This document shows positions 9,601 through 20,771 of a stretch of 64,000 nt of DNA, in pieces. Source of the DNA: Lineus longissimus (Eukaryota; Nemertea; Pilidiophora; Heteronemertea; Lineidae). The translations under genes and the position numbers were made by a program. The DNA lies in NCBI RefSeq assembly GCF_910592395.1, contig NC_088324.1, positions 3,472,001-3,536,000 on the forward strand, written 5' to 3'. Every line of letters begins with the position of its first letter. Position 1 is the stretch's first letter. The notes beneath the pieces are model-generated. The model was not told where the DNA came from. It saw only the letters and a program-made list of their open reading frames with translations, and did no database searches.

Positions 9601-9821
9601 GTACCCTATAATTCCTCAGGAGAATACACTAACCTGTCTTTTAAATTGATAACTAGAAGTCTTAAGTCGTTCTTGGAGAAGGCACCAAGATATAATTCTC
9701 CCCATGTTCATCATATAGAATGCTTACAAATGGTGGTTTGATGAATGACGGCTTGATTTAGCTAATTGCAGCTCATCTAAAGGAAAAGCACCATGTACAC
9801 TCCTGAGGAATTTTAGGGTAC
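9601..9821. mobile_element. Small MITE-like element
   Basis: A 22-bp terminal inverted repeat starts GTACCCTATAATTCCTCAGG at 9601 and is repeated inverted at 9800-9821 with one mismatch. The 221-bp length and non-coding interior fit a MITE. No target duplication was certain, so the superfamily is unknown. Confidence 0.6.
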
Positions 9822-9939
9822 ATCTTTTGCTCAAGCCTTTGAGAAATTACAATTAAACCCCAAAATTTGTTCAGCACCTTGTCCTGGATTTGCTCTCCCT
9901 ATAGCATCTTTGTCCTGCTCCACGTCGGGCACCTTGTCT

Positions 9940-10063
9940 TGCGTGGGCTCTGTCACCTTATCATCTTTTTTCTTTTTTTCCCGGCAGTTGCTCAATTTTT
10001 CGTTTCCATACATATCAAAAAATCGTGTCCCCTTGATATCAGGGTACAGGTCTGTCACATAGG
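9940..10063 (-). CDS. Possible exon of an unrecognised gene
   Basis: A good acceptor (polypyrimidine tract ending TTTCAG, + strand 10064 onward) precedes a frame reading AYVTDLYPDIKGTRFFDMYG and then a Lys-rich KKKKDDK. Candidate GT donors follow near 9955 and further downstream. I do not recognise the protein. It may be an isolated exon or a chance frame. Confidence 0.25.
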
Positions 10064-10280
10064 CTGAAAGAAAATAGTAAGTGATAATGAAATCAACGAA
10101 CACAGCACCATGCCCTTTTGAAATCCTACAGTCATCCCTGGCATTCGGTGCGTAACGAGCAAAAATTAGGCAAAAAATGTACAGGATATGAAGGTCTGCC
10201 TGCAATTGAAAGGACTGAATTTAGTCTCTGAATAAGGTCACCAAGGGGTACGTGGATACCAAGTTTAAGCTCAAAAGCAT

Positions 10281-10375
10281 TAGTACAACCTCGCTATAAC
10301 GTACATGCCCCGATCCATGCATAATGTACGTAATATCGAGGTGTACGTTATACCCGGGAAGCCTTCTGAAGGTCA
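10281..10375. repeat. Possible pogo/Tigger-like terminus fragment
   Basis: The sequence GTACAACCTCGCTATAACG resembles pogo/Tigger terminal repeats, and an inverted partial copy (TACGTTATA) follows 60 bp later. No second terminus was found. It may be a short MITE or a coincidence. Confidence 0.25.
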
Positions 10376-10710
10376 GAGTGCAAACCAACCTGGGGTGGTG
10401 TTCCCGAAGCCATCGTTAGCGTAACGATGTCGTTACGGTATCGTTAAGCCATCGTTAAGTATGCGTCCCGGTGCCCGAAAGGTTCGTTACGTTTAACGAC
10501 ATGGTTAATTTAACGACAGCCCCAGAGCTGTCGTTGGACCATCGTTAAAAATAAAAATCCTAGACTGGCTCGGTTCGCGTGAAATTATTGGTGTATTCTC
10601 GGTTATTCAAGTCTTTGCGTAATTACTTTCTATTGTAGAAGACAGTGTTGATCCCAGTTATACATTAGCTATATATCTTCACAGTGTCACCGGTCCATTT
10701 AGTGTGTGCA

Positions 10711-10890
10711 ATGGCTGCTGCATATCTACTAATGCAAAATGGGCAAGATGGACTAGACCGATGCAGGCAAGTTGCTCCACGGGAATATCCTGTCAGAGAA
10801 AATCCTCTGGAAACCATGACTGACGCCCAATTTATAAAGAGATACCGGATTGATCGGGCCGGCCTTCAATATTTTCCTCAGCAGTATTAA
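10711..10890 (+). pseudogene. Harbinger transposase, N-terminal remnant
   Basis: A 59-aa frame ending NPLETMTDAQFIKRYRIDRA and a TAA. The PLE-(x)n-D-x2-F-x-KRYR motif is the conserved N-terminal segment of HARBI1-like nucleases. The DDE core that should follow (about 300 aa) is absent: the stop comes at once and the next 130 bp lead into the 3' end of the opposite-strand Myb-like gene. The copy is therefore catalytically dead and would depend on another Harbinger. Confidence 0.75.
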
Positions 10891-11018
10891 GAGGAGAGCA
10901 AATTTAGTTCATTGCATTTCGTGATTCAATAGATATGTTAGACTCTAGAAATCAGATAAAGGTTTGTGACAGAGTGTGTCCTAGCATCTTGCCGAATTAC
11001 TTCTTTAGATGATTTAAT

Positions 11019-11963
11019 TTATAAATCCATTAGGGAGTAGCTGGTTTCGTTATTGTTATCCGTCCCAGCGAGGAATTTATCCAACAATACAGGTTTCTGT
11101 TTTTCAATCACAAGTCGTTGTTTTTCTAATTCTAAACGTTCCTTCTCAACAGAGAGTCGTTCCCGTTCGATTTTCACAAGTTCCATGGATGTATCGTTGC
11201 TTGTGGATTTAGCCGTTACTTCGACACGTTTCACCGATGATTTCGTAACGCTACCCTTCGGTGTCCCAGTAGCTGCACTTGGTTTTGGTTTGGTTGTGGT
11301 AGTGGACGAATCAGCAGACAGCGGCGGTTTTCCCTCTGGAATTCGCCGTGCCCACGGGGACTTTGGTTTGGCTGGCGCAGGGTTATCTGATTCAGCTTCA
11401 TCACCAAGATTACTGCTGCCGAAGAAATCAGAACATTGCACCTCTTGAGAATCAGAATCTTCATTCGGAGAGCCAAGTTCATCAAAATGTAGCGTAGCTG
11501 ACGATGAGTAAGTTGAAGGTCTAGCAGCGCTGTCGACTCCTCTTTTTATCCCATGTGACAACTGTGTTGAATACACAGATGTATCAATTCCACCATCTAT
11601 CCCTTCTGTTGCTGTCTTTCCTATGACCATCAGAACCTTTCGCTCAACCTCGTTGATGCGCACATCCTTAGCTTTCCCACCGCCCGTTTTAGCGATTTCC
11701 TTTCTTTGCGGAGTATCTTTTTGCTTGGTCACACTGGTCCAATCAGACCACTTCCTCCGCATGTCGTCTGCCGTTCTCAACGTTTTTGAGACCGAATTAA
11801 TGCTATCCGTTATCTTCTGCCATGCTATTCGTTTCTCTTCATTATGTACAGCGTCTCTAAATTTGTTAAATACGGTCTTTTTCTTTGCCTGAACGCCTTC
11901 CACCAATGCGTCAAGCTCAGTCTCAGTGAACTTAGGCTTCCTCTTTAATTTCTCGTCGGGCAT
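11019..11963 (-). CDS. Myb/SANT-like DNA-binding protein of Harbinger element, intact
   Basis: An intact 314-aa frame. Residues 8-90 (KPKFTETELDALVEGVQ, then AWQKITDSINSV, then DDMRRKWSDW) form a Myb/SANT-like trihelix domain with the spaced tryptophans of Harbinger accessory proteins. The middle is Ser/Thr/Pro/Lys-rich. The C-terminus (about 262-300) is a strongly charged heptad-like helix (ERERLSVEKERLELEKQRLV), probably a coiled coil for dimerisation. In autonomous Harbingers this protein imports the transposase into the nucleus and recruits it to subterminal sites. It is convergent with the broken transposase, as usual for the superfamily. Start ATG at 11963. Confidence 0.85.
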   Translation of the reverse strand: MPDEKLKRKPKFTETELDALVEGVQAKKKTVFNKFRDAVHNEEKRIAWQKITDSINSVSKTLRTADDMRRKWSDWTSVTKQKDTPQRKEIAKTGGGKAKDVRINEVERKVLMVIGKTATEGIDGGIDTSVYSTQLSHGIKRGVDSAARPSTYSSSATLHFDELGSPNEDSDSQEVQCSDFFGSSNLGDEAESDNPAPAKPKSPWARRIPEGKPPLSADSSTTTTKPKPSAATGTPKGSVTKSSVKRVEVTAKSTSNDTSMELVKIERERLSVEKERLELEKQRLVIEKQKPVLLDKFLAGTDNNNETSYSLMDL

Positions 11964-12477
11964 CTCAAAAACGGTAGTTCCTCGTCGCTATCACGAATGC
12001 AAACCTATTGGGCAGTATCAACCAACTGAAGTAAGGGGCGATTATAGACTAAATGCGTGTGCCTGGTGGGGCCTTTTTATGTATGAGGAGTATTATGCAA
12101 ACATAACCACTAATAAACCAATTGTCCGGCGTTGGAGAATTACGCATTATACTCAATGAGCGAGACCGTAACTACACCGCTAATCGCATATGAATAACGA
12201 GACCGTAACGATGGCTTCGAGACACAGTCGTTAATCTGATCGTTAGGGTCTCGTTAAATGTCATAACGATGTCGTTAACTTGGCATTTAACGATGGCTTC
12301 GGGAACACCACCCCTGATCCATTGTGAATAAAGGCATAGACCCAAGAAGATCTGCGACAAGAAAAACAACATGCACACTGACTTGTGGGCCTAAGGAAAG
12401 CCTGAAGACATTCAGTGTACACAATCAACGCCCTGATTAGTTAATTAACAGCGTAACTTACTGTGATTAACTTAAGG

Positions 12478-12645
12478 AATTATGACCAAGCCGGAGGTCA
12501 TTGGTTTGCGATACCAAGACCTGTCGGGTGTAGCGAAAATACAGACCAAATCCTTAGGCGCTTGTGTCAGGGTTTTGGTCATAATTTGAGCTACACCCGG
12601 CGGTCTTGGTATCGCAACCAATGACCGACAGCGAGATCATAATTT
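12478..12645. mobile_element. 168-bp foldback MITE
   Basis: The arms at 12478-12534 and 12590-12645 are imperfect inverted copies, both containing the words GGTCATTGGTT and GCGATACCAAGACC and ending at GGGTGTAGC. The whole unit would fold into a single long hairpin with a loop of about 55 nt. Non-coding; superfamily not assigned. Confidence 0.75.
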
Positions 12646-14063
12646 CTATTCTAAAATGCCTCCAACTTCAGTGATATTCAGCCATTTTCTGTGGTGACTG
12701 TGTAACTTTTAATGAGTGTGTGCGTCGCTTGGTCGATTTGTGGAAGTGGGCTGGCTCGGCATTTCATGATGTAACCTGACGTCTTTGCCAACGTCCTTAT
12801 GTCAAGATTTTAGAAGACTGTCATGATATTTGGCCTGAAGGCAAGGCACATCTTTTTGGCTGCTAAGTTCTACTGGAGATTCGTGAAGACAATTAGGATG
12901 ACAGTAGTGTGTAATTAGAGACTGCCGTGTTATTTTGCTGTATGGTACAACTAATAAAGTTCTTAACACTGTCATAATAAATTGGGGTTGTTGGAACACA
13001 ATATGAAAAGGATTTGTTATTTTTTTAGCTCTGTCGACTGGTTTCGTGAGAATGAAGAATAACCTAAGGCATCGACAGTCTTGTAGACAATGAAATTGTA
13101 ATCTGTATTTACAGTTGACCGAGATTCGAAGATAGGAAAGTGGAGACAACACTGTTTCGGAGCACATGATATAACATCAAGTGATACGTCATAGCTCCAG
13201 CACAATTAAAACCTTTTGGGGTGTGAATTTATATTGTGAAGTAGGTTTGTTGAGTGTAGGGGTGTGCTGGCAGTGCACTTGTATGCACACTGACTATACA
13301 GGCTATAATTGTCTTGGGCTATAAGTGTGGCACCTGACTCTACAACAGAATGTAATAGATCATAGGAACTTGAAAGAGCCTGGTGAAATAGTGATCAACT
13401 GCGGAGGAGTGGTACCAATGTTCCTGAGGTGTGAATTTAAAACATGCAGGTATAGCGAGTTTATTTACAATAGAATAGAGCATGTGGTAAGAAGTCATCT
13501 TTGCAAAGGTCACGTAAGCCACTGGTCTTTTGGGAGAAATGTTCACTGTAAATTACATTCTTCCCTGAGATGTACTTTGTGACATAAGAGAGTACTGATT
13601 GATGATATACAACAAAGAAAATACAATGATTACACCAGTGCTGCGATTGAAATATATCATTAGCCATTAACAGTCTTGCAGGAAATTCAAGGATGTGAAA
13701 GAATTGGGAAATCCATGAAAACCATTGGTTATTTGGGAGCAGTGCTTGCAATATATTGTTCCTGGGATCCTTGGTGACAGTGTTTTGGACATAGAGAGTA
13801 CTGATTGATGATATACAACAAAGAAAACAGAGTACACTGTCATAAGCTATTGAAGTTGGTAGAGAAGAAAATATGGATCTGATATTTTCTGGTGGTGTCT
13901 GAAAGTGAAAGATATGGTATTAGGTAATTTTGATGGTATGGGTTGTGGGACGGGGTTTGTGTGGGCAAAGAAACGTTACAAATACATGTACATGTAGTGT
14001 ATTGACTCGTTTCTAAAAGATGTGGTAGGATTTGGTAGTTGCTGTGGAGCCTGGGTAGGTTAT
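12646..14063. other. Spacer with an imperfect 205-bp tandem duplication
   Basis: A 34-bp word containing GTACTGATTGATGATATACA occurs near 13587-13620 and again near 13794-13828. The preceding about 170 bp of each copy are distantly alike, pointing to an old duplication spanning about 13420-13830. The right part should include the 3' end of the Helitron, which I could not place. No gene was recognised. Confidence 0.45.
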
Positions 14064-14477
14064 TCACTGTAAGACTTCATGGTAGACGACGTTACTGGTA
14101 TAGTTGGTTTTGTTGCTGTTTGCGTCTTTGGCAAGTATTTTGATGTTTTGTCTTCTTCCTACACGGCTCATTGCCACGTACAATTGTCCGTGGGAGAACA
14201 TATCTTGTGGGAGGTAAATGCCTATTCGCTGTAGAGTTTGGCCTTGAGATTTGTTTGCAGTAATTGCAAAAGCAAGTTTGATAGGAAACTGCCGTCTCTG
14301 CATTCGAAAAGGGAAGAGGTCTTCACTGGGTACTAATGGTATCCGGGGTATGAAAAGTTTCTTCCCAGCATGCGTGCCTGTGGCTATGGCGGCTTCAATG
14401 ACATGTGGGTGTAGGTGGAGGACAGTATATCTTGTGCCATTGCAGTGGCCGTTGATGGGGTCGAAGTTTCTTAAGAG
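14064..14477 (-). pseudogene. Helitron helicase, C-terminal piece
   Basis: About 137 codons and a stop. It begins immediately left of the Gypsy insertion with the segment following helicase motif IV, then carries FAITANKSQGQTLQRIGIYL (motif V) and GQLYVAMSRV (motif VI), the hallmark Pif1-like end of Helitron helicases. The protein ends NVVYHEVLQ. No stop or frameshift within the piece. It is separated from the rest of the gene only by the 8277-bp retrotransposon, which has identical LTRs, so disruption is recent. Confidence 0.9.
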
Positions 14478-14744
14478 TGTGATAAATCTCGTGTGATTTA
14501 CATCGTGCGTGTGCCGCGGTGTCCCACGTCTTGTACTTACATGTAAATACGATTAGTTGCCGCTTGGGTCTTCTTTGCCGTCAGGTCTTGGTCTCAGTAT
14601 GTCATCTGCCAAACCGGGAAGAGAACGGACCTTTTATAATGCGCGCCTGTCACGTGGCTGGCTGATGCCGCCTGCTTAGCACTTGACCTCAGCCAATCCC
14701 GCGGCGGCGCGACCGGGCGAGACAAAGCGACGGTTCTTACCACA
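14478..14744 (-). repeat. 3' LTR of the Gypsy element
   Basis: 267 bp, identical to the copy at 22488-22754. In coding orientation it begins TGTGGTAAGAACCG and ends TTTATCACA. A TATA box (TATAAAA) lies at 14632-14638 on the minus strand, placing the U3/R boundary about 25-30 nt further on. Confidence 0.95.
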
Positions 14745-14752
14745 CTCCTCCC
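14745..14752 (-). other. Polypurine tract of the Gypsy element
   Basis: GGGAGGAG directly abuts the 3' LTR, where plus-strand DNA synthesis is primed in LTR retrotransposons. Confidence 0.8.
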
Positions 14753-14923
14753 AATTTTAAAAAGACAAGTAAGTCCGTTTAAAAAAAACACTAGTGCGAA
14801 GAGGTAGGCTCCGAGTTCCATTGTTTACCCAACAACGATAAAATAACCCAGGTAGCACAGACTAATAATGTCCGTGCTATTGTTTTTCCGCTATGTACAA
14901 TATACAGTACTGGTGCGACACAT

Positions 14924-15712
14924 CTAAAGGGATACATTGCAGAGGCGTAGCCCCCGGAACAGGTCCCTTGCCTCTGGGCTCAGGCAGCACAGAATATTGA
15001 GGATGGTCCTCCAGTGAATTAGGCATACCACTCGAGCCGGGTTGGCCGGAGCGTAGTGCCTGTTAACCACGTAATCCTGAGAGTACAGCTCATCGTACAC
15101 TGATAGATATTTCCGCTCCATCTCGGTGAACGGGGAGTTGTAGCACTGTGGGTCCGGGCTTATTCCCCGACTCACCACCATCCTTCTAAACGCCTCCAGA
15201 TTTGGCTGCCTCATCTCGTTTTTAAGATAATGCATTAACATGTGGACATTGTACGTCCACACAGAGAATTTTTGCATCCAACCATCAACGGTTGGGGAGG
15301 ACACAGACGGGCAACATCCGTGGTACTTTAGCAGAGCCGCTTCGGTGACACATTGCTTCTCACAGTCGAAGCAAGCGGTGTCCGGCTTTAGGAACCAGGG
15401 GCAATGCGCCCGGACGACATGCCGCTTCATGTGGGTGGTTTTATAGGCGCACAGTGGACAAATAGATCCACTGGGCTGCATACGCCCCACCTCAGTTGCA
15501 GTAACCCAGGAGCCATCGCGGTCTTCAGGGTCTATGTGGCCGATCACGTAACGTTGCCCATCAATGGTGATGGTGCAAGACAGCTCACCTACTGCTGCCG
15601 GGGCGTTGTTCAGGAAGTCCTGCCCCTCATCAGGTACCTCCAGCAACGGAGCGTTCACAAAGGGAAGGCCGGTCGCGACATCCACAGGGAGACAAGACCA
15701 GGGAGTTGCCAT
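14924..15712 (-). CDS. Third ORF of the Gypsy element: zinc-finger protein, not an envelope
   Basis: An intact 262-aa frame beginning 37 nt after the pol stop and ending about 170 nt before the 3' LTR, the position where envelope genes sit in errantiviruses. It has no signal peptide or membrane segment. About residues 88-145 hold two Cys/His clusters: ICPLCAYKTTHMKRHVVRAH, a C2H2-like finger, and CFDCEKQC with a following KYHGCC. The C-terminal 100 residues are Trp/Tyr/Leu-rich with no motif I recognise. Unlike gag-pol it has no stops, so it may still be made. A role in nucleic-acid binding or regulation is inference from the fingers only. Start ATG at 15712. Confidence 0.75.
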   Translation of the reverse strand: MATPWSCLPVDVATGLPFVNAPLLEVPDEGQDFLNNAPAAVGELSCTITIDGQRYVIGHIDPEDRDGSWVTATEVGRMQPSGSICPLCAYKTTHMKRHVVRAHCPWFLKPDTACFDCEKQCVTEAALLKYHGCCPSVSSPTVDGWMQKFSVWTYNVHMLMHYLKNEMRQPNLEAFRRMVVSRGISPDPQCYNSPFTEMERKYLSVYDELYSQDYVVNRHYAPANPARVVCLIHWRTILNILCCLSPEARDLFRGLRLCNVSL

Positions 15713-15749
15713 TCTAACTAAAAAGAGAATTTGAAAGCGAGAACAAAAA

Positions 15750-17090
15750 TTAGTCTAAGTACTTCCTATTTGGCTGTACCTTTCTCCCTGCCCTTGTGGT
15801 TACCGACACCTCAGGCCCGACATCTGGGACATATTCTGGCCCATCTGGGCTATTGCTCAAATTGGGCTCTTCTGAAACAGGACTGTTTTCCGTTTCCTGG
15901 GCGTCCGTGTGGCCCGCCTCATCTAACGGGGGAGCGTCAGCATCTCCATACAGGAGCGTAGCATCAAGGTCCACCTCCTCAGGGAGACCCGTTAACTCCT
16001 CCTCCTGCAAGGGCGTTTCCAGCAGGGCCAGTACCTGGTTATCAGAACCAGATAATAGCTTATGCCGAAACCTACGGAGCCACAGTGGTAATGGGGAATC
16101 GGCGCAAAACTTCAGTCGGTCATGATGCACCACTGAATCTCCCCTCTGATTCCTAATTTTATACAGTGGGTGATTTTCTTTAACCACTAGGAATGGGCCT
16201 TGGAAGGGAGGGCGCAATTTGCTGCTTAGCCCGACTTTAGTTGCGCTGTCCCTCTTGTAAATGGCATCACCGATAGAAAATTTACGTTCATAAGACCGTA
16301 AATCATACGTTTTCTTCTGGCGATGCTGGGACGCACGGATGTTCTCCCGGGCAATCTGGTGGGCTTCCGCCAATATTTTCGTTAAATGCTGAACCCAGTC
16401 ACATGGTTTGAAAGCCTCCAAATTTGCCGCGGTGACCCCCAGCATAATATCTGCCGGCTGCAACACCTCCCGCCCTAGCATGAGCATATTGGGAGTAAAA
16501 CCTGTTTGTTTGTGGACCGTGGCATGAAGTGCCATGGCCAACTAAGGCAAATATTTGTCCCACTCGTTATTTTTTCCTTTCAGGAAGCATCGAATCATTT
16601 GAGCCAACACTCGGTTGTACCGCTCCACCTGCCCGTTACTTGACGGGTGATAAGCGGTGGTCCTTGTCTTGGCTATCTCTAAAGCGGTACAAAAAGCTTG
16701 AAACAGGTTAGACTCAAAATTGCGGCCTTGGTCAGTATGGACCGAGACCGGGCATCCAAAGGTTACGATAAAATGACACAAAAATTTGTTTGCGACCAAT
16801 TCAGCGTGCTGGGATGGAAGTGCCGCTACCTCAATCCATCTAGAGAATTGGTCAATCATTGTTAACACATATTGATTGCCAAACTTGCTGGTGTTAAACA
16901 GCCCCAGAATGTCCAAGTGCACCCTTTCCATAGGAAAACCGGCGTGATAGCTTTTCAGAGCAGCCTTGGCAGTCCGGCTTGGTTTCTTGTTGGCGTTGCA
17001 CACCTCACATGATTTCACGTGCAGCTTCGCATCCCTAGCCAAATTTTGTAATAAAAGCCGTTCTTTGGATACTACCATCATCCTCCATCT
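15750..17090 (-). pseudogene. Gypsy integrase and pol C-terminus, out of frame and with a nonsense codon
   Basis: After the deletion junction the frame resumes inside the integrase zinc domain (KSCEVCNANKK, second half of HHCC). The D-D-E core is complete: VHLDILGLFN, SVHTDQGRNF and NGQVERYNRVL. A TAG at 16542-16544 interrupts just after the core; the same frame then continues 263 codons through a GPF/Y-like module (PFQGPFLVVKEN) to the pol stop. There is no chromodomain. Relative to protease-RT this part is in a different frame, so no fusion protein can be translated. The TAG is one C-to-T change away from a Gln codon. Confidence 0.88.
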
Positions 17091-18498
17091 CAATTTGATG
17101 ATAACCGCAAGCTAAATCTAGACAGCTGAATAACTTATTGCCGTGAAGATGATCAACTATGTCGGAAATCAAAGGCAAAGGGTACTGATCACGACGAGTG
17201 CGCGCGTTAACTTCCCTAAAATCCAGACAATACCGGACTTTCCCGTCCTTTTTCCGGACAAGGACTGGAGCTGAGGCCCACTCCGAGCAACTAGGGCGGA
17301 CTACTCCAACACCGAGAAGTTTTTTCAAATGTACTTCTTCTTGCCCTTCAAATTGGATAGCAGTTCGTCTAAGCTTTGCCTTGCAGGGGGGGTTGGAACC
17401 TGTGTCAATTTTGTGTTTTATTCCTTTAAGACACCCCAAATCAAAATCATCTTTGGCAAAACGATCTTGGTATTCAATTAATACATTTGCAAAATCAAGC
17501 TTTTCCTCTTCGTTTAGATGAGTGCCAGACTGCTCAAACAACTGGGTAAGGAAATTAGGAAGGTTAGCGACTGCCTCTTCTAAAGTATGAAATAACTGTG
17601 GAATGAAAGTTTCGGTCTCCTTGGGACCGAAAGATTCATCTTCATTAACGGACTCTAAATTTATGGACGGTTCAGCTTTAGAATTTCCAGTCGGCTGACG
17701 ACCGGAATTATTTACCGTCCTGACCTCATAAACGTTTGCCTCGTCTTGGGACAAGACTGACTGAAACTTTGTGGCATTGCCGATGTGATGGTTCTTTCTC
17801 AAACGAATTGGTTTTTGCGAGTCATTAACGACCTGCAGCACAATGTAATTCGCCTTGGCTATAGTTGATGCGACCAATAAACTCCTATTATGCTGAGTAG
17901 GCTCAATGACAAGCTCTGAATCGGGGTCTACGCAGTGTAATAACCGCGCGCTAACATAAGAGACGGTATTAGCAGGAACTGAGACGGCGTTGCTGAGAAC
18001 TACTCGACGAGCGGCCGTTCCATTCTCTTGGCTTAACTTTCTAGTTTTGATGATCTCTCCCCTGACAGACAAGCAACTCTGCTTGATGTCAAGTTTACAA
18101 TCATGAGCGGCGAGAAAATCTAGTCTCAGAAGGAAATCGTCCCTCATCTCAACTGCATGAACATTCCAAGCATACCGCGCTTGGCCTAACTTGAACTTAA
18201 ACTTAGGAACTTGGAACGCTTCAATGGGTTTGTTACCAAGACCCCTTAAAAGAATCTTGGAGTCAGAATGAGGAGCCAACCCTCCAAGTTTCTTATATAA
18301 TTTCATACTGATGAGAGTCACCATGGCTGCAGTATCAATTACCGCCGCGGTCTGTAGGCCATCAATTTGGACAGGAACTGTTAGACTCAAACCCTCACAT
18401 CGGCGTACGGACGCTGTCGTATCGGTATAAACATCTAGAAATTGAGATTTCGGAGTACTTTCCGAATTCACCACATCATAATCGGTACGATCAGACAT
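17035..18498 (-). pseudogene. Gypsy pol N-terminal part: protease and truncated reverse transcriptase
   Basis: A 487-codon frame; the same frame is open upstream and overlaps the end of gag in another phase, so it is probably expressed by frameshifting. The aspartic protease motif is VIDTAAMVTLIS (about residue 55). The RT begins near 375 with SEWASAPVLVRKKDGKVRYC and CLDFREVN, continues YPLPLISDIVDHL and FSCLDLACGYHQIEM, and stops at AFITKFG-TAG. The palm with YxDD, thumb, RNase H and the first half of the integrase finger are missing, about 1.4 kb by comparison with complete family members. No active RT can be made from this copy. Confidence 0.9.
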
Positions 18499-18551
18499 AA
18501 AATTTTGGCCAGTCTTATCCCGGGCTGAGCTTGGGCCATCAGTCTCAACCC

Positions 18552-20771
18552 TTAAGCGTTTCCCGCCTTAGGTGACTTGGCAACAGGAGACTGACTCCTG
18601 TCGCTCTTTCCTGTCTCATTCCCGGACCTATTTGGACAGTTTCTCTGGTAATGACCAAATTCTTTGCACGAAAAACATTGGACCTTATCCGGGGAACGGG
18701 CCCTACGTGGCGTAGCAGGTGGGGTGAAAGGACCCTGGGCCCCGCTGTCTGGTTTTCTAAAAAGTCTATGTTTCAACTCTGCAATTTCTTTCTGCATTCC
18801 AGCAAAACGACTTTCAAACGGGTCAATGCTTACTGCCCTGACCAAAGAATCGTCAGACTCCGTGTGGAACGACACCTGGCGATGTTTGTATTCGACGGGT
18901 TTGGAAGAACCATAAATAGCCTTGCTGGTTGCTTGGGCTTGTTTTACCAACTTAAGCGCTTTTGGAATATTGGCCGGTTTTTGCTCCATGGCCTTAAGTG
19001 CAGAAGGCTTGTCCCGACAACCCAACAGAAAATATTCCGTTGCATTGCGTTCCAGCGCCTTCTTACTCTCACTCCGAAACGCATCATCTGCCAAAAAGTA
19101 GACTCTTTGGGAAAATTCTTCCAAAGATTCGTCTTCATTTTGCCTGATGGTGCGTAGGGTACGTCGGGCCGTTGACGCTTCTTCAGTCTTGGAAAAACGG
19201 CGCCTGAGCTGTTTACGCAGGTCTTTATAGCCGGACACCTTGATTTTATTCGCATACAGAGACGCGTTGCCCGACAAACACTTGTATAGATTGCGCAATT
19301 TCTTGCCGTCTTTCCAATGTGCCTCCTTGGCGATGCGTTCATACTGCAGTACGAACGCTTCCCAGTTATCTTTCTTATCTCGAGAAAAAGTTTGCATCTT
19401 AGGTAACATCGGACTTCTAGTCCGCTTCTTATGCGAATGCTTATGTTTCCTATCGCGTCTCCGCCCCTCATCAGAAGACGAATTAGATTCTGCATCAGAT
19501 GACGGAAACGACGATGCTAGGGAGTCACTAGAAGAGTCAGTGGTGACGTCAGATGGTGACGTCGTGGCATCTGAAGAAACTGCTCGACACTTGCGGCCAT
19601 GACGGTCCGCAACCTTCCCCTTAGCTTTAGCAGGCGAAACAGATCTATAACTTGATTTAGGCCTATGCGACGCCTTAGGTTTACCGTTATACTGGCTTGA
19701 GGAATGTTGGATCCTGTCAGATCCTTTTTCATGTTTCGGGCTTTTTTCGGAACGCTTGCCAGTGCGACCGTGATCACGGCGGGTAGGCCTAGCTCTGTTA
19801 TCAAACGGAGAAAGCAAGCTGCCTACGCCGGCTTCAGCGTCTGCAGCGTCTTCACCGCCGATATCATGACGGAACTCGTGAGACATGGGTTTACCAGAAC
19901 CGTTTATTTGCAACTTGAGTACCTTAATTCTGTAGCCCAAGTCTTCATTATCCCTACGTACACAGAAATTTTCGGTGGTTAGTGCGGCGGTATCGGCATT
20001 CGCACCGCGCACCTCCATCTTAGCCCGTAGAAGCTAGTCATTTAGCGCCAAAATTTCTTCACTTTGGCGACAGCGGTCCGCCTCATATTGAGTCCTACAA
20101 TGCGCCAATTCTTTTACTGCACGAGCTGCATTTTCATCAGAATGGGCGACATGTTTTCTAAAATCTTCGGCCTATGACAACAAGTTATCATCACAAGAAA
20201 TATGTATTGCTTGAATTCTATCATCGAAACCCCTCTCCCTAAGTTCAATTTCCGAACGATGTTCAGAAAGGGTTTTCTCAATCAAACGAGATTGGTCCTC
20301 GACTTTTTGCTCGAGAATCTTTTGTCCGCTTTCGGACATGGCCAGCTCGCACTTTAAGCGGCTACATTCTTCACGCAGCAGATCTACCGTCTCAGACTCT
20401 TCCTCGGTATCGCCAAGTGCATCAGAGTTACCCCCTTCATTTTCATTTAAATTCCCCACAGAAGCTAAACCTACAAATTGATCATCCTGTGGATCAACAG
20501 GTGCTTCACCCGTTGTCTTCACAAGACTAGCATTGAACCTATCTAGTTCGCGAGGGTCCGCGGTAAAGGAGATCATGCCCGCGGCCACCCACTCGTCCCA
20601 CTGCGCCCTTCCAAGCCCGGTCAGGTGTTGCATGATTTCTAACGATAACTTTCGTTCCTCTCTCCTCTGCATTATAAAATCGGCGCGTTTATCGCCGATC
20701 CCAACTAAACTGCATAATACCTCTTTAGGTGCAAAATTAATTGGAATTGGAACAGGCTTTGGGTTCGCCAT
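18552..20771 (-). pseudogene. Gypsy gag with two in-frame TAG codons
   Basis: One continuous 740-codon frame broken by TAG at 20172-20174 and TAG at 20034-20036. The first 199 codons start MANPKPVPIPINFAPKE, with a charged coiled-coil-like stretch (about 130-190). The last 488 codons hold an RS/KH-rich region, a retrotransposon gag capsid-like domain (KDNWEAFVLQYERIAKEA, then ESLEEFSQRVYFLADDAF) and one CCHC knuckle CFSCKEFGHYQRNC. Both TAGs are single C-to-T changes from CAG. Gag forms the particle and binds RNA; here full-length Gag would require readthrough. The 488-codon 3' part could be made separately from an internal ATG at 20018. Confidence 0.88.

Larger units (their letters stand above)
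10393..12313 (+). mobile_element. PIF/Harbinger-type element, non-autonomous
   Basis: A 26-bp terminal inverted repeat starting GGGTGGTGTTCCCGAAGCCA lies at both ends (10393-10418 and 12288-12313), flanked by a 3-bp duplication CTG (10390-10392 and 12314-12316). Both subterminal regions are full of TCGTTA/CGTTAC words, likely binding sites. The two encoded genes, a HARBI1-like N-terminus and a Myb/SANT-like protein, are the standard Harbinger pair. The element is 1921 bp because most of the transposase has been lost. Confidence 0.9.

Noticed and set aside
14594-14821. A 75-aa frame with a hydrophobic start just before the 3' LTR, suggestive of a signal peptide.
   Set aside because: Most of it lies in LTR sequence and it has no continuation; a chance frame over the polypurine tract and U3 is more likely than an envelope remnant.
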